Of a stretch of 64,000 nucleotides of DNA, positions 42,846 through 51,312 are shown in pieces (within the stretch, counting starts at the first letter, position 1; every line of letters begins with the position of its first letter). The stretch is from Leadbetterella sp040829825 (GTDB lineage: Bacteria > Bacteroidota > Bacteroidia > Cytophagales > Spirosomataceae). The stretch lies in NCBI RefSeq assembly GCF_040829825.1, contig NZ_JBFOLH010000002.1. The stretch is one strand, 5' to 3'. The notes beneath the pieces were generated by a model. That model worked only from the letters and a program-made list of their open reading frames with translations, did no database searches and was not told where the DNA came from. Made by a program: the position numbers and the translations under genes.

Positions 42846-43136
42846 ATGAATACAATAGCAAAAGAACAGGCGCGGTTTGATGCAAGACTTTCAAAAGAAC
42901 AAAAACAGTTTTTTGAAAGAGCAGCTTATTTAGGAGGTTTCAGAAGCCTGACTGATTTTGTTATGCTGACCGTTCAGGAAAAGGCCAAAGAAATAATCAG
43001 GGAAAAAGAACAGATAATAGCTTCAGAAAGAGATGCAGAAATCTTTTTTGATGCTATTACTAATACAAAGAAATCCTCTGAAACATTGAAAAAGGCTTTT
43101 GAGGATTATAACACTTTTATCACCAACTCTCAATGA
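42846..43136 (+). CDS. DUF1778/TacA-type antitoxin
   Basis: A 96-residue protein with a ribbon-helix-helix-like N-terminal half (ARFDARLSKEQKQFFERAAYLGGFRSLTDFVMLTV) and an extended C-terminal half that should wrap the toxin. This matches DUF1778 antitoxins, which bind their own promoter and neutralise a GNAT toxin. The ATG at 42846 was chosen over an upstream in-frame start that would add an unrelated Cys-rich segment. It overlaps the toxin gene by 4 nt. Codon use is AT-richer than the flanking hut genes, suggesting acquisition. Confidence 0.88.
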   Translation: MNTIAKEQARFDARLSKEQKQFFERAAYLGGFRSLTDFVMLTVQEKAKEIIREKEQIIASERDAEIFFDAITNTKKSSETLKKAFEDYNTFITNSQ

Positions 43137-43636
43137 TTGAACTACTGAATAAGAAGCACAACAGGAACGATTTTGACTGCGGAAAAGAACTTTTAAATAA
43201 TTACCTGAAAAACCAGGCGGATCAGGATGCCACGAGAAGGTGGTCTGCGTGTTTTGTCCTGGCATATGCCCATACCCTTATGGGCTATTATACACTTTCA
43301 AATAATAGTATTCCTCTAAATAGCTTACCTGAACACATTCAAAAGAAATTACCCAAATCCTATACTTCCATACCGGTTACTTTACTTGGAAGGTTGGCAA
43401 TAGACCAGGAATATCAAGGGAAAGGGATTGGAAAGATCCTGTTGATAGATGCCCTTAAAAGAAGTTATGAAGCATCACAGAGCATAGGGTCTTTTGCGGT
43501 AGTTGTAGACCCGACAGACCAGGAAGCTGAAATGTTTTATGAAAAATATGATTTCAGAAAATTACCAGACAGCGAAAAAATGTTTATTGGCATGAACACA
43601 CTTAAAGCACTGTTTGGATTCGTGGATCAACAGTAG
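43133..43636 (+). CDS. GNAT-family toxin (TacT-like)
   Basis: A 167-residue acetyltransferase of the type II toxin group that acetylates aminoacyl-tRNA and stops translation. It has the family N-terminus (FDCGKELLNNYLKNQADQDATRR), the acetyl-CoA motif GRLAIDQEYQGKGIGKILL and a C-terminal Tyr in MFYEKYDFRKLP. It is coupled to the antitoxin by an ATGA overlap and looks intact. Target specificity cannot be read from sequence. Confidence 0.88.
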   Translation: MIELLNKKHNRNDFDCGKELLNNYLKNQADQDATRRWSACFVLAYAHTLMGYYTLSNNSIPLNSLPEHIQKKLPKSYTSIPVTLLGRLAIDQEYQGKGIGKILLIDALKRSYEASQSIGSFAVVVDPTDQEAEMFYEKYDFRKLPDSEKMFIGMNTLKALFGFVDQQ

Positions 43637-43708
43637 TGCATAGTGGGAGCCGGTTTCAGTAAGGTGTTTATAATTTTAAGCAAATTTTAAGGTCTTTCAG
43701 AAACTTTT

Positions 43709-43725
43709 ACATTAACAATTAATGT
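43709..43725. promoter_or_regulatory. Palindrome upstream of the YceI gene
   Basis: ACATTAA (43709-43715) and TTAATGT (43719-43725) are perfect 7-bp inverted arms with a 3-nt spacer, 36 nt before the YceI start codon. The size and symmetry fit a dimeric repressor site, but no regulator gene is adjacent. Confidence 0.4.
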
Positions 43726-43761
43726 TACTACATCAATTAACAAAAAAATACACGTTAAAAG

Positions 43762-44439
43762 ATGAAAAAAGTAACCGTTTTAGCTCTTGCAGTGCTTATT
43801 GGAGCTGCATCATGTAAAAACACTAACTCAGACTCTGCGGAGACCTCTGAGGCAGAAGAAGTAGCTGTTTCAGAAGGACATGCCTATCCGGCAGATCTTC
43901 AGTCAAGCCAGGTAGAATGGAAAGCGTTCCATAAAGGCGGATTTGCGCCGAGATGGGGAACCCTGAAGCTTTCTGCCGGCGAGCTTACCGTGGCAGATGA
44001 CAACATCACTTCCGGAAAATTTACCATCGACCTGAACACACTTACGGTGGATCCTGCTTCAGTAACGGAAAAAGACAAGAAAGCCATTGATCTGCAGAAT
44101 CACCTGAAGAGTGCTGACTTCTTTGATGTGGCGGAGTTCCCTGCAGGAACGTTTGAGATCACTGGTATTACAGATTTTGATCCTGCCAAAGACAAGAGTG
44201 TGGTAGAAGGTGCCAACAAAATGGTCAGCGGAAACCTGACCCTGAAAGGAAATACCATCAACGTGACCTTCCCGGCACGGATATCGGTAGGTGACGGAAC
44301 AGCCCGCGTAGAAGCCCGGTTTACAGTAGACCGTACAGCATGGGGACTGAAATTCGGGGTTACCGATGCCGACCCGGCCGAGTGGGGTATCAGCAAAGAT
44401 TTTGAAGTAGGTATAGATCTTACTGCCGTAGCGAAATAA
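43762..44439 (+). CDS. YceI-family lipoprotein
   Basis: A 225-residue lipocalin-like protein that binds polyisoprenoids or other lipophilic molecules. The lipoprotein signal ends AASC (Cys18), followed by a Glu/Ser-rich spacer. The YceI domain covers about residues 45-223 (SQVEWKAFHKGGFAPRWGTLKLSAGELT, SGKFTIDLNTLTV, HLKSADFFDVAEFPAGTFEITGI, DRTAWGLKFGV). It is a single-gene unit, with a palindrome upstream and a terminator downstream. Homologues are often stress-induced; the role here is unknown. Confidence 0.92.
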   Translation: MKKVTVLALAVLIGAASCKNTNSDSAETSEAEEVAVSEGHAYPADLQSSQVEWKAFHKGGFAPRWGTLKLSAGELTVADDNITSGKFTIDLNTLTVDPASVTEKDKKAIDLQNHLKSADFFDVAEFPAGTFEITGITDFDPAKDKSVVEGANKMVSGNLTLKGNTINVTFPARISVGDGTARVEARFTVDRTAWGLKFGVTDADPAEWGISKDFEVGIDLTAVAK

Positions 44440-44496
44440 GCCGGAAGATCAGGAGCTGCCTGAATTTTTAAACGGCTTCCGGTCTGCATTTTAACT

Positions 44497-44556
44497 CCTG
44501 TTGCGTAACCTGTACCTCCGGTAAGGAGTGGGTACGCAACAGGGGCTTATTTTTTA
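44497..44556 (+). terminator. Terminator after the YceI gene
   Basis: CCTGTTGCGTA (44497-44507) pairs with TACGCAACAGG (44533-44543), with an inner CTCC/GGAG pair, and is followed by a T-rich run from 44548. A shorter CCGGAAG/CTTCCGG stem precedes it. Strong hairpin and T-tract fit an intrinsic terminator. Confidence 0.75.
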
Positions 44557-44587
44557 CGGATACCCTGAAAAAGCAGATAATTTGCGT

Positions 44588-44595
44588 TACTTTTG
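44588..44595 (+). promoter_or_regulatory. Candidate -7 box of the epimerase gene
   Basis: TACTTTTG matches TAnnTTTG and lies 15 nt before the ATG at 44611, which would give a very short leader. No good TTG is found at the expected -33 position. Confidence 0.35.
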
Positions 44596-44610
44596 TATAA
44601 AAATCTACTT

Positions 44611-45612
44611 ATGAACGTATTTCTTACCGGTATAACGGGTTTGTTGGGAAGCGAGGTGGCCCGTCAGCTGTTGGAGAGAGGGTACAAAATCAGGGCATTG
44701 GTAAGAACCCCCGAAAACGTAAAGCTGCATCATCCGGATATTGAATATGTTCAGGGAGATATCCTCGATGTTACCGTGCTTGAAGAGCAGATGCAGGGCA
44801 TGGACTATGTAATTCATGCGGCGGCTATCGTATCTTTTGCTCCCAAAGACCGGAACCGGATGTACAAGACCAACGTGGAAGGAACGGCCAACGTGGTCAA
44901 TGCCTGTCTTTCTGCCGGGATAAAAAAGCTGGGCTATGTAAGCTCTATAGCGGCTTTCGGGCGGCCACCCTTAAGTGAGATGAAGAAAGCCGACCGTGTG
45001 GAGATCGACGAGGAGCAGAAGTGGATAGCTTCGGAGACCAACTCGCATTATGCCATCACCAAATACCTGGGCGAATGCGAGGTGTGGCGGGGGGCTGCAG
45101 AAGGCCTGAAGATGGTGATTGTTAACCCGTCAATTATACTCGGAGAGAGCGACTGGGAGATGAGCAGCACACGGCTGTTCAAATATGTATACGACGAAAA
45201 ACCGTTTTACCCGGAAGGCTTTCTGAACTTTACCGACGTCAGGGATGTGGCATCGGCCCTTATCCGCCTGCTGGAATCAGACACGCAGGAAGAACGTTTC
45301 TGCATATCGGCCGGGATGGTTTCCTACAAGGAATTTTTTGACAGGATAGCAGACCGCTTCGGGAAGAAAAAACCCTGGTTCAGGGTAAGTGCGGGCATGA
45401 TGGGCGCTATATGGCGCCTGGAGGCGTTGAAATCGTTCCTGACGGGTGCAGCACCGCTGATTACCAAAGAAACGGCCAAAACGGCGCAATTAAAGATACT
45501 TCAGAAGAACGGGAAGATCCGGGAAACCCTGGGCTTTGAATTCAGAACATTGGATGAAACCCTGGACCGGGTTTGTACATTTCTGGAAAGCAAAGAATTA
45601 AAAAAGGCTTAA
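44611..45612 (+). CDS. NAD(P)-dependent epimerase/reductase (extended SDR)
   Basis: A 333-residue extended short-chain dehydrogenase similar to dihydroflavonol reductases and 3-beta-hydroxysteroid dehydrogenases. The nucleotide motif TGITGLLGSEVARQL is at the N-terminus, and the catalytic YxxxK is in HYAITKYLGE, with Ser in YVSSIAAFG. The ATG at 44611 is favoured over TTG at 44593. There is no clear pathway context; the TPR gene 56 nt downstream may share its transcript. The substrate is unknown. Confidence 0.88.
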   Translation: MNVFLTGITGLLGSEVARQLLERGYKIRALVRTPENVKLHHPDIEYVQGDILDVTVLEEQMQGMDYVIHAAAIVSFAPKDRNRMYKTNVEGTANVVNACLSAGIKKLGYVSSIAAFGRPPLSEMKKADRVEIDEEQKWIASETNSHYAITKYLGECEVWRGAAEGLKMVIVNPSIILGESDWEMSSTRLFKYVYDEKPFYPEGFLNFTDVRDVASALIRLLESDTQEERFCISAGMVSYKEFFDRIADRFGKKKPWFRVSAGMMGAIWRLEALKSFLTGAAPLITKETAKTAQLKILQKNGKIRETLGFEFRTLDETLDRVCTFLESKELKKA

Positions 45613-45668
45613 ATTCCTGCAGGAATTAAAAAAAGCTGTTACATTTACCAAGCATTGGAGGGAATAGA

Positions 45669-47084
45669 ATGAATCAGGATTTTAGCGAACCTTTTGAAGA
45701 ATACAACGAGACTTCGCCTGAAGAGGTGGCCAGGAGATTCGAGCTGCTGTTGAAGCGGAAGGAGTCTCCGGCATTCAGCGAGGAGGTTTTTGAGTCGCTG
45801 ACCGAGCACTATCTCGTTAAAGGGAATTTTGAAATGGCCTTAAAGGCCTGCAATTACGGCCTCCGGCTCTATCCCAATTCACTCGATATGATGCTGAATA
45901 AGGTGCAGGTGCTGATTAACCGGCTGGAGCTTTATGAAGCCACGGAAATCCTGGACCAGGCCTCTGTATTTTATCCTTCCGATACCGAAGTCCGGTATTT
46001 TCGCGGAGTGATCAATATTTATTCCGGTGAAAATGAGAAGGCTATCGAGATTTTCCGGGAAATCCTTCCTATTTCGGAAGAAAAAGAAAATATCTATTTC
46101 CAGCTGGGCATGGCCCAGTCGGGCTTAGGGCTGCTGGAAGATTCCATTGAATCTTTCCAGATGGCCATTGATGAGAACAGCAAGAGTGAGATTGTTTATA
46201 CTGAGCTGGTTTTCAGCTATGAGCTGGCTTCAGCGCTGGAATCAGGCGTGGAGTATTTCAAAGCACTGATCGATAAAGACCCTTACAACCACCTGGCCTG
46301 GTTTGCCCTTGGCCAGTGCTACAACAACCTCGGCCTCTTTGAGGAGGCCAAAGATGCGTTCGGATTTGTTACGGCCATTAACGATACATTCCCCGGCGGA
46401 TGGTACAACCAGGGCCTGTCTCACCTGAGCATAGAAGAATACGAATCGGCAAAAGAATGCTTTCAGCGCACCCTTGACCTGGAAGAGGAATCGTCGGAGG
46501 TGCTGGTGCACCTGGGCGCTTCGCATGAGCGGCTGGAAGAATTCTCAGATGCCTTCAAATGCTATAAACGGGCGTCAGAGCTCGATGAATACAGCGACGA
46601 AGCCTGGTTCGGGATGTCGTCTGTACTCTATGAACAGGAGCGTTACGTGGAGGCCATTCATTTCATTAAGAAAGCCATCAAGCTGAACGGGGTTAACTCC
46701 GATTACTGGCTGCTGCTGGCCGATAACGAGAGCAAGTTCGGCAACATGGTTTCGGCAGAAGAGGCTTACCGGAGGGCGGTTGAGCTGAACCCGATCGACC
46801 CGGATATCTGGCTGAACTGGTCACTGCTGTATTTCGATGGCGAAGATTATAACCGGGCGCTGGAGATCGTAACCGACGGGCTGGAAGACCTGCCTGAAGA
46901 GGCTGACCTCTATTACCGGGCTACCGTTTACCTGCTCTATGAGGGCAGCTTTAATATGGCCTACAAATACCTCCAGGAAGCGCTTGCCCTGGATTACGAT
47001 AAGCACGTTCAGCTGTACGATTTCTTCAGTAACCTGAATACGCTGAAAACCCTTCAGCGGATCATAGAACAGTATAAAGCATAA
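45669..47084 (+). CDS. Tetratricopeptide repeat protein
   Basis: A 471-residue cytoplasmic protein made almost entirely of TPR units, about ten to twelve, e.g. AWFALGQCYNNLGLFEEAKDAFGFV, GWYNQGLSHLSIEEYESAKECF and VHLGASHERLEEFSDAFKCYKRA. It has no signal peptide and an acidic N-terminus. TPR arrays bind partner proteins; no partner is evident. A palindrome, AATTCCTGCAGGAATT (45611-45626), lies between it and the epimerase gene. Confidence 0.9.
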   Translation: MNQDFSEPFEEYNETSPEEVARRFELLLKRKESPAFSEEVFESLTEHYLVKGNFEMALKACNYGLRLYPNSLDMMLNKVQVLINRLELYEATEILDQASVFYPSDTEVRYFRGVINIYSGENEKAIEIFREILPISEEKENIYFQLGMAQSGLGLLEDSIESFQMAIDENSKSEIVYTELVFSYELASALESGVEYFKALIDKDPYNHLAWFALGQCYNNLGLFEEAKDAFGFVTAINDTFPGGWYNQGLSHLSIEEYESAKECFQRTLDLEEESSEVLVHLGASHERLEEFSDAFKCYKRASELDEYSDEAWFGMSSVLYEQERYVEAIHFIKKAIKLNGVNSDYWLLLADNESKFGNMVSAEEAYRRAVELNPIDPDIWLNWSLLYFDGEDYNRALEIVTDGLEDLPEEADLYYRATVYLLYEGSFNMAYKYLQEALALDYDKHVQLYDFFSNLNTLKTLQRIIEQYKA

Positions 47085-47115
47085 AAAGAGTTAAAAGACG
47101 AGGCTGTAATGCCTC

Positions 47116-47190
47116 TTGTCAGGCCGGACCGCACAAGCCCGGCCTGACAAGTAGCAGCTCTTAATGTCACAGGTAGCAGCTCTGCCTGTG
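47116..47190. repeat. Two hairpins with repeated GTAGCAGCTCT
   Basis: A perfect 12-bp stem, TTGTCAGGCCGG (47116-47127) with CCGGCCTGACAA (47139-47150), is followed by CACAGG (47168-47173) and CCTGTG (47185-47190). GTAGCAGCTCT is present twice, at 47151 and 47173. The pair lies between two convergent genes and may end transcription in both directions; the duplicated motif suggests a small repeat family. Confidence 0.65.
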
Positions 47191-47218
47191 AGTTCGAGTG
47201 AAGACGGGAACAGATTTC

Positions 47219-48973
47219 TTACTTTTTAAACGTATAAAACTTCCAGTTCGGCGTATAATCTTTCGGGATAGGCTTGTTCAGCAGCGATGCCCGGATCATT
47301 TCCATCGGCATGTGGTTCAGCTTGATCACCTTGTCATGAAAATCGGCAAACGACATCTTCCCTGATTCCACGAATTCATTTTTTATGCTGAACAGCTGAA
47401 GCCCTCCCACCAGGTAGGCCAGCTGGTAAAGCGGCGGGTAGCCTCCTTCAAATGAACGCTTGACTTCTGCATGGGCATTGGAATACTCGTGTCCTACGCG
47501 GTCTACCAGGTAATCCACGCACTGCTGGGGTGTCCATTCGCCCAGGTGATATTTGAGCGAGAAGGTGATCCTGGCGCAGCGGTGCATTCTCCAGAACAGC
47601 ATTCCGATCCTTTCTTCCGGGGTTTTGGCAAAGCCTTTTTCATAAAGCAGCAGTTCCCAGTAGAGGGTCCAGCCTTCCGTAGAAAAAGGTGTGGAGAAGG
47701 CCTCACGCCGGTAGGGCCTGTAGCGGCTGTTCATATAAAACTGCAGGTGGTGCCCCGGTACCAGCTCATGCTGCACAGTTCCGCGCGAGAAATAAGGGTT
47801 GTTGCCCCGCATGCTCATCATCTTGTGCTCGTGTTCCATGGTGTTGGTAGGGTAAGAGATAAGGATGTCTCTTCCTCCCAAAAAGAACGGGCTTACCAGC
47901 TGCCGCTCGGGGCTCATCATCTGCATGCCCCAGGTTTCATCGGCAATAGGAGGAATATTGATCAGCTGGTGGGCTTTGATAAACTCCTGGGCGTCGTTGT
48001 AGAGCTTAATGATGAGCTCGGGCTGGGTACCTGCCGGCACATAGCTGTTTTTTACCTTTTCCTGGGCGGCTTTCCAGTTATCGCCGAAGCCCATCTCGCG
48101 CGAGGCTTTGATAATTTCGGCTTCACACCAGGCAAACTCCTGGTCGGCCAGCCTGATCAGCTCTTCGGGCGTGTAGGCCACCATTTCCACTTTCAGCTGA
48201 CGGTTCAGCTCCTCGCGGCCTATCGGAAGTCCGCCGATACCGCTACCGTCATCCGAGGGTTTTGCATCGCTTTTCGAGCGGATCAGCTTTTCGTATTCGG
48301 TGAGCTGCTCGTCAAGCTTTTTGTAGGTGGTGGGTACCCACCAGGTAAACAGCGGGTCGTATCCGTTATAAAAGTCATAAAAGTTTTTCAGACGGCCTTT
48401 GAGCGAAGCAATCATATCTGCCGTAAAATTGGCTTTCGCTTCTGCGATCTTCCCGCCGGCGGCCACCTCTGCTTTCACCTTTTCCAGGTCTTTGGAAACC
48501 TGGTTGAATTGTGCAGCCACCTCCTGTCCGTTCATGGTAGCCCCGCGCCGCCGCAGCTTCTCGTAGTTAAAGAGGGTAGGGGCAAAAGACAGGTATTTTT
48601 CAATTTCCTTATAGAGGGCAGCCTCTTTGGTGAGCACATTCTGTGTTTCTTCAATTTTCCGCTTCAGCAGGATGTAATCTACCTGGCCGTCTACACTGAT
48701 CGTGTTGTATTCCGTATTGGCCAGCTTCTGCAGGTATTCGCGGTTCAGGGCCATCATCCTGTCGCGCTGATCAGGAGAGTTGGCCAGGCTCCGGTATCCG
48801 CCGGCAGTGGCCCCATAGAAGTAGTTAACGGCCCGGGCGTCATTCGTATACTGAACCACCAGGCCCGAGGTTTCGCTGGCCTGCTCGTACATGGCGGCCG
48901 TTGGCTTATCCTGGCCCTGAACAGCAGAAGCTAACAGGATGCCCGCAAGCACCGTAAGGATATTTTTTTTCAT
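47219..48973 (-). CDS. Exported DUF885 (putative metallopeptidase) protein
   Basis: A 584-residue protein with a signal peptide ending AVQGQ. The DUF885 hallmark VQHELVPGHHLQFYM supplies an HExxH-like zinc site (His-Glu-Leu-Val-Pro-Gly-His-His), and the C-terminal GHEYSNAHAEVKRSFEGGYPPLYQLAYLVG is conserved. The family is thought to be peptidases related to carboxypeptidase Taq, but few are characterised. It is 13 nt downstream of the D-amino-acid dehydrogenase gene, so it probably belongs to the hydroxyproline operon and could release hydroxyproline from peptides. Confidence 0.87.
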   Translation of the reverse strand: MKKNILTVLAGILLASAVQGQDKPTAAMYEQASETSGLVVQYTNDARAVNYFYGATAGGYRSLANSPDQRDRMMALNREYLQKLANTEYNTISVDGQVDYILLKRKIEETQNVLTKEAALYKEIEKYLSFAPTLFNYEKLRRRGATMNGQEVAAQFNQVSKDLEKVKAEVAAGGKIAEAKANFTADMIASLKGRLKNFYDFYNGYDPLFTWWVPTTYKKLDEQLTEYEKLIRSKSDAKPSDDGSGIGGLPIGREELNRQLKVEMVAYTPEELIRLADQEFAWCEAEIIKASREMGFGDNWKAAQEKVKNSYVPAGTQPELIIKLYNDAQEFIKAHQLINIPPIADETWGMQMMSPERQLVSPFFLGGRDILISYPTNTMEHEHKMMSMRGNNPYFSRGTVQHELVPGHHLQFYMNSRYRPYRREAFSTPFSTEGWTLYWELLLYEKGFAKTPEERIGMLFWRMHRCARITFSLKYHLGEWTPQQCVDYLVDRVGHEYSNAHAEVKRSFEGGYPPLYQLAYLVGGLQLFSIKNEFVESGKMSFADFHDKVIKLNHMPMEMIRASLLNKPIPKDYTPNWKFYTFKK

Positions 48974-48986
48974 ACAGTATAAAAGG

Positions 48987-50240
48987 TTAGTTAAATCGAT
49001 CGGGGTTGAATAGCTGGATATCGGTGCCGGTACGGCCGCCGTTGACCAGGTCAGCTACGGTTTTGCCTACGGCCGGCCCCAGGCTGAGACCCATCATGCC
49101 GAGCCCGCCGGCTATGGTCAGGTTTTTCAGCTTTCCTGAATTACCCAGGTAGGGCAGACCGTCCGGAGAGCAGGGCCGGAAACCGTACCAGATGGCCGGG
49201 TCTTCCGGAACGGGCAGCCGGTATTCGGGGTAATAGTCGGGGATGGACCGGACAATTCCCTCCACCCGGTTCCTGTTGATCCGGTGGTTGATGGCTGCCA
49301 GCTCCATTGTGCCGCCAATCCTGACCTGTCCGTTCATGGGGGTCAGCGCTACCCGTGCTTCCAGCAGCAGGGCCGGGTGCTTCACTTTTCCTTCAAAAGC
49401 ACCGGTCATAAACGAATAACCTTTTCCCGGCATAACAGGAACACGGAGGCCCGCTTTAAGCGATGTATCCTGGAGCAGGGCACCGGTGGCAAAGATATAG
49501 CGGTCGGCCGAGAATTTTTTACCGCTGCCGGTTTCCAGCATGGTGATCTTTCCATCAGCCCGGACAACATCTACTACCTCCTCCTGCGGGTAAAACTTCA
49601 CGCCTGCCGTTTCCAGCTTCTTTTTCAGGGCGTTCATCAGCGCCGGCGGATAGAGGTGCCCGTCGCACCTGTAGTGCACGGCTCCCAGCACATCCAGCTT
49701 CACATCGGGTTCCATGGCTTCCAGCTGCTGCCTGCTCAAGACTTCCACATCCAGGCCCAGCTCCTGCGCGGTATGGGCCAGGTGAATTTCTTCTTCTTCC
49801 GTACGGGCCGTCTTGTACATCATCAGGATCCCCTTCTTTTCCAGCCCGAAAGACTCATCCAGGTCACGGAAAAGCTCATCGTATAAGGAGCTGCTGTACA
49901 GATGGAGGTCACGAAGATAGGGTGCCGAGGTAGTGACGTGCTTATCGTTGGCGTTCTGCATAAATTTCACGCCCCAGGAGATCAACGAACGGCTAAGGGA
50001 GGGTTTCACATAAAACGGGCTCCTGCTGTTAAACATCCAGCGGATGCCCTGCGAGATCATCCCCGGAGCTGCCAGGGGAGTAAAATGGCTGGGCACAATC
50101 ATCCCTGCGTTTCCGTATGAGCAGTTGTCAAGAAAATCGCCTTTGTCGAGTACCGAAACTTCCCAGCCTGTTTTTCTAAGGTACCAGGCCGAAGACAATC
50201 CTGCAATTCCACCCCCTACGATCAGTGCACTACCGTTCAT
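48987..50240 (-). CDS. FAD-dependent D-amino-acid dehydrogenase (predicted D-hydroxyproline)
   Basis: A 417-residue DadA-type oxidoreductase. The FAD motif ALIVGGGIAGLSSAWYLRKTGWEVSVLDKG opens the protein, and the C-terminal part has GYSFMTGAFEG, IWYGFRPCSPDGLPYLG and LTIAGGLGMMGLSLGPAVGK. Next to a 4-hydroxyproline epimerase, a dihydrodipicolinate-synthase-like deaminase and a semialdehyde dehydrogenase, its likely task is oxidation of cis-4-hydroxy-D-proline to pyrroline-4-hydroxy-2-carboxylate. It starts 16 nt past the epimerase stop. Family specificity alone would permit other D-amino acids. Confidence 0.87.
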   Translation of the reverse strand: MNGSALIVGGGIAGLSSAWYLRKTGWEVSVLDKGDFLDNCSYGNAGMIVPSHFTPLAAPGMISQGIRWMFNSRSPFYVKPSLSRSLISWGVKFMQNANDKHVTTSAPYLRDLHLYSSSLYDELFRDLDESFGLEKKGILMMYKTARTEEEEIHLAHTAQELGLDVEVLSRQQLEAMEPDVKLDVLGAVHYRCDGHLYPPALMNALKKKLETAGVKFYPQEEVVDVVRADGKITMLETGSGKKFSADRYIFATGALLQDTSLKAGLRVPVMPGKGYSFMTGAFEGKVKHPALLLEARVALTPMNGQVRIGGTMELAAINHRINRNRVEGIVRSIPDYYPEYRLPVPEDPAIWYGFRPCSPDGLPYLGNSGKLKNLTIAGGLGMMGLSLGPAVGKTVADLVNGGRTGTDIQLFNPDRFN

Positions 50241-50256
50241 AATTTTTAAATCTGTT

Positions 50257-51264
50257 TTATATTACCTGGAACCCGTGCGCATACGGGTCATTATCGTCTA
50301 TAAAAATCGTATTGTACCCGTAAATGATGGCCCAGCCTTCAATGCTGGGAGTAATGGCCGGCTTGCCGTCTCCGAAAGCGTTGGCATGCTCGGCTTCTAT
50401 TCTGCCCGTAAAGCGCGAGCCGATGATGCTTTCATGAATAAACGAATCTCCCGGCTTCAGCTTGCCTTTGGCATGCCATTGGGCCATCCGGGCGGAGGTT
50501 CCCGTACCGCAGGGTGAGCGGTCAATGGCCTTATCGCCGTAAAATACGGCATTCCGCGCCGTGGAGGTAGGGTCCAGCACTTCACCTGTCCATTGAATGT
50601 GGCTCAGCCCGTTGATGTTGGCGTCTTCGGGGTGAACAAAGGTATACTGCTCGTTCAGGCGGTTCCGGAGTACGCGGCTCCAGCTGATCAGCTGGTCGGC
50701 CGGGTAATCCTGCAGCCCGGTGAAGTTCTTTTGCGGGTCAATGATGGCATAGAAGTTCCCGCCATAAGCTACGTCTACGGTCAGTTCGCCGAGATCGGGG
50801 CATTCTACCGTAAGGTTTTCGGCTGCCAGGAAAGATTTGACATTGGTCAGCTTAACCGACTTCACTTTGCTGCCCTCCTGCACGTAATCGATCAGCACCA
50901 GCCCGGCCGGAGCTTCCAGGCGGAGCTTCCCGGGGACTTTGGGGGTAATCAGGCCTTCTTCAATGGCGATGGTAACGGTACCAATGGTGCCGTGGCCGCA
51001 CATGGGCAGGCAGCCGCTGGTTTCAATATACAATACGGCCACGTCGTTTGCCGGGTCTACCGGCGGGTACAGGATACTGCCGCTCATCATGTCGTGCCCG
51101 CGGGGCTCAAACATCAGCCCTTTCCGGATCCAGTCGTATTCCCTCAGGAAATGCAGGCGGCGTTCCATCATGCTGTTGCCTTCCAGGAAAGGCCCGCCTC
51201 CCGATACCAGGCGTACGGGGTTGCCACAGGTGTGGGCATCAATGCACGAAAATGTTTTTTTCAT
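50257..51264 (-). CDS. 4-Hydroxyproline 2-epimerase (proline racemase family)
   Basis: A 335-residue enzyme predicted to convert trans-4-hydroxy-L-proline to cis-4-hydroxy-D-proline. Both catalytic cysteines of the racemase/epimerase group are present (PMCGHGTIG and DRSPCGTGTSARMA); dehydratases of the family have Thr or Ser at one position. It begins MKKTFSCIDAHTCGNPVRLVSGG. ATG at 51264 was preferred to an upstream start that adds 14 atypical residues. It is in an operon with D-hydroxyproline dehydrogenase, deaminase and ALDH homologues, which supports hydroxyproline over proline. Confidence 0.93.
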   Translation of the reverse strand: MKKTFSCIDAHTCGNPVRLVSGGGPFLEGNSMMERRLHFLREYDWIRKGLMFEPRGHDMMSGSILYPPVDPANDVAVLYIETSGCLPMCGHGTIGTVTIAIEEGLITPKVPGKLRLEAPAGLVLIDYVQEGSKVKSVKLTNVKSFLAAENLTVECPDLGELTVDVAYGGNFYAIIDPQKNFTGLQDYPADQLISWSRVLRNRLNEQYTFVHPEDANINGLSHIQWTGEVLDPTSTARNAVFYGDKAIDRSPCGTGTSARMAQWHAKGKLKPGDSFIHESIIGSRFTGRIEAEHANAFGDGKPAITPSIEGWAIIYGYNTIFIDDNDPYAHGFQVI

Positions 51265-51312
51265 TCGGTATAAAATAGTTTCAGGTAGTGAGTTCCGGGG
51301 CTTCATTAACCA

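Noticed and set aside
47471..48934. 487-codon open frame on the plus strand
   Set aside because: It is exactly antisense to the DUF885 gene, whose signal peptide and HELVPGHH motif are clear; the long open antisense frame reflects codon bias.
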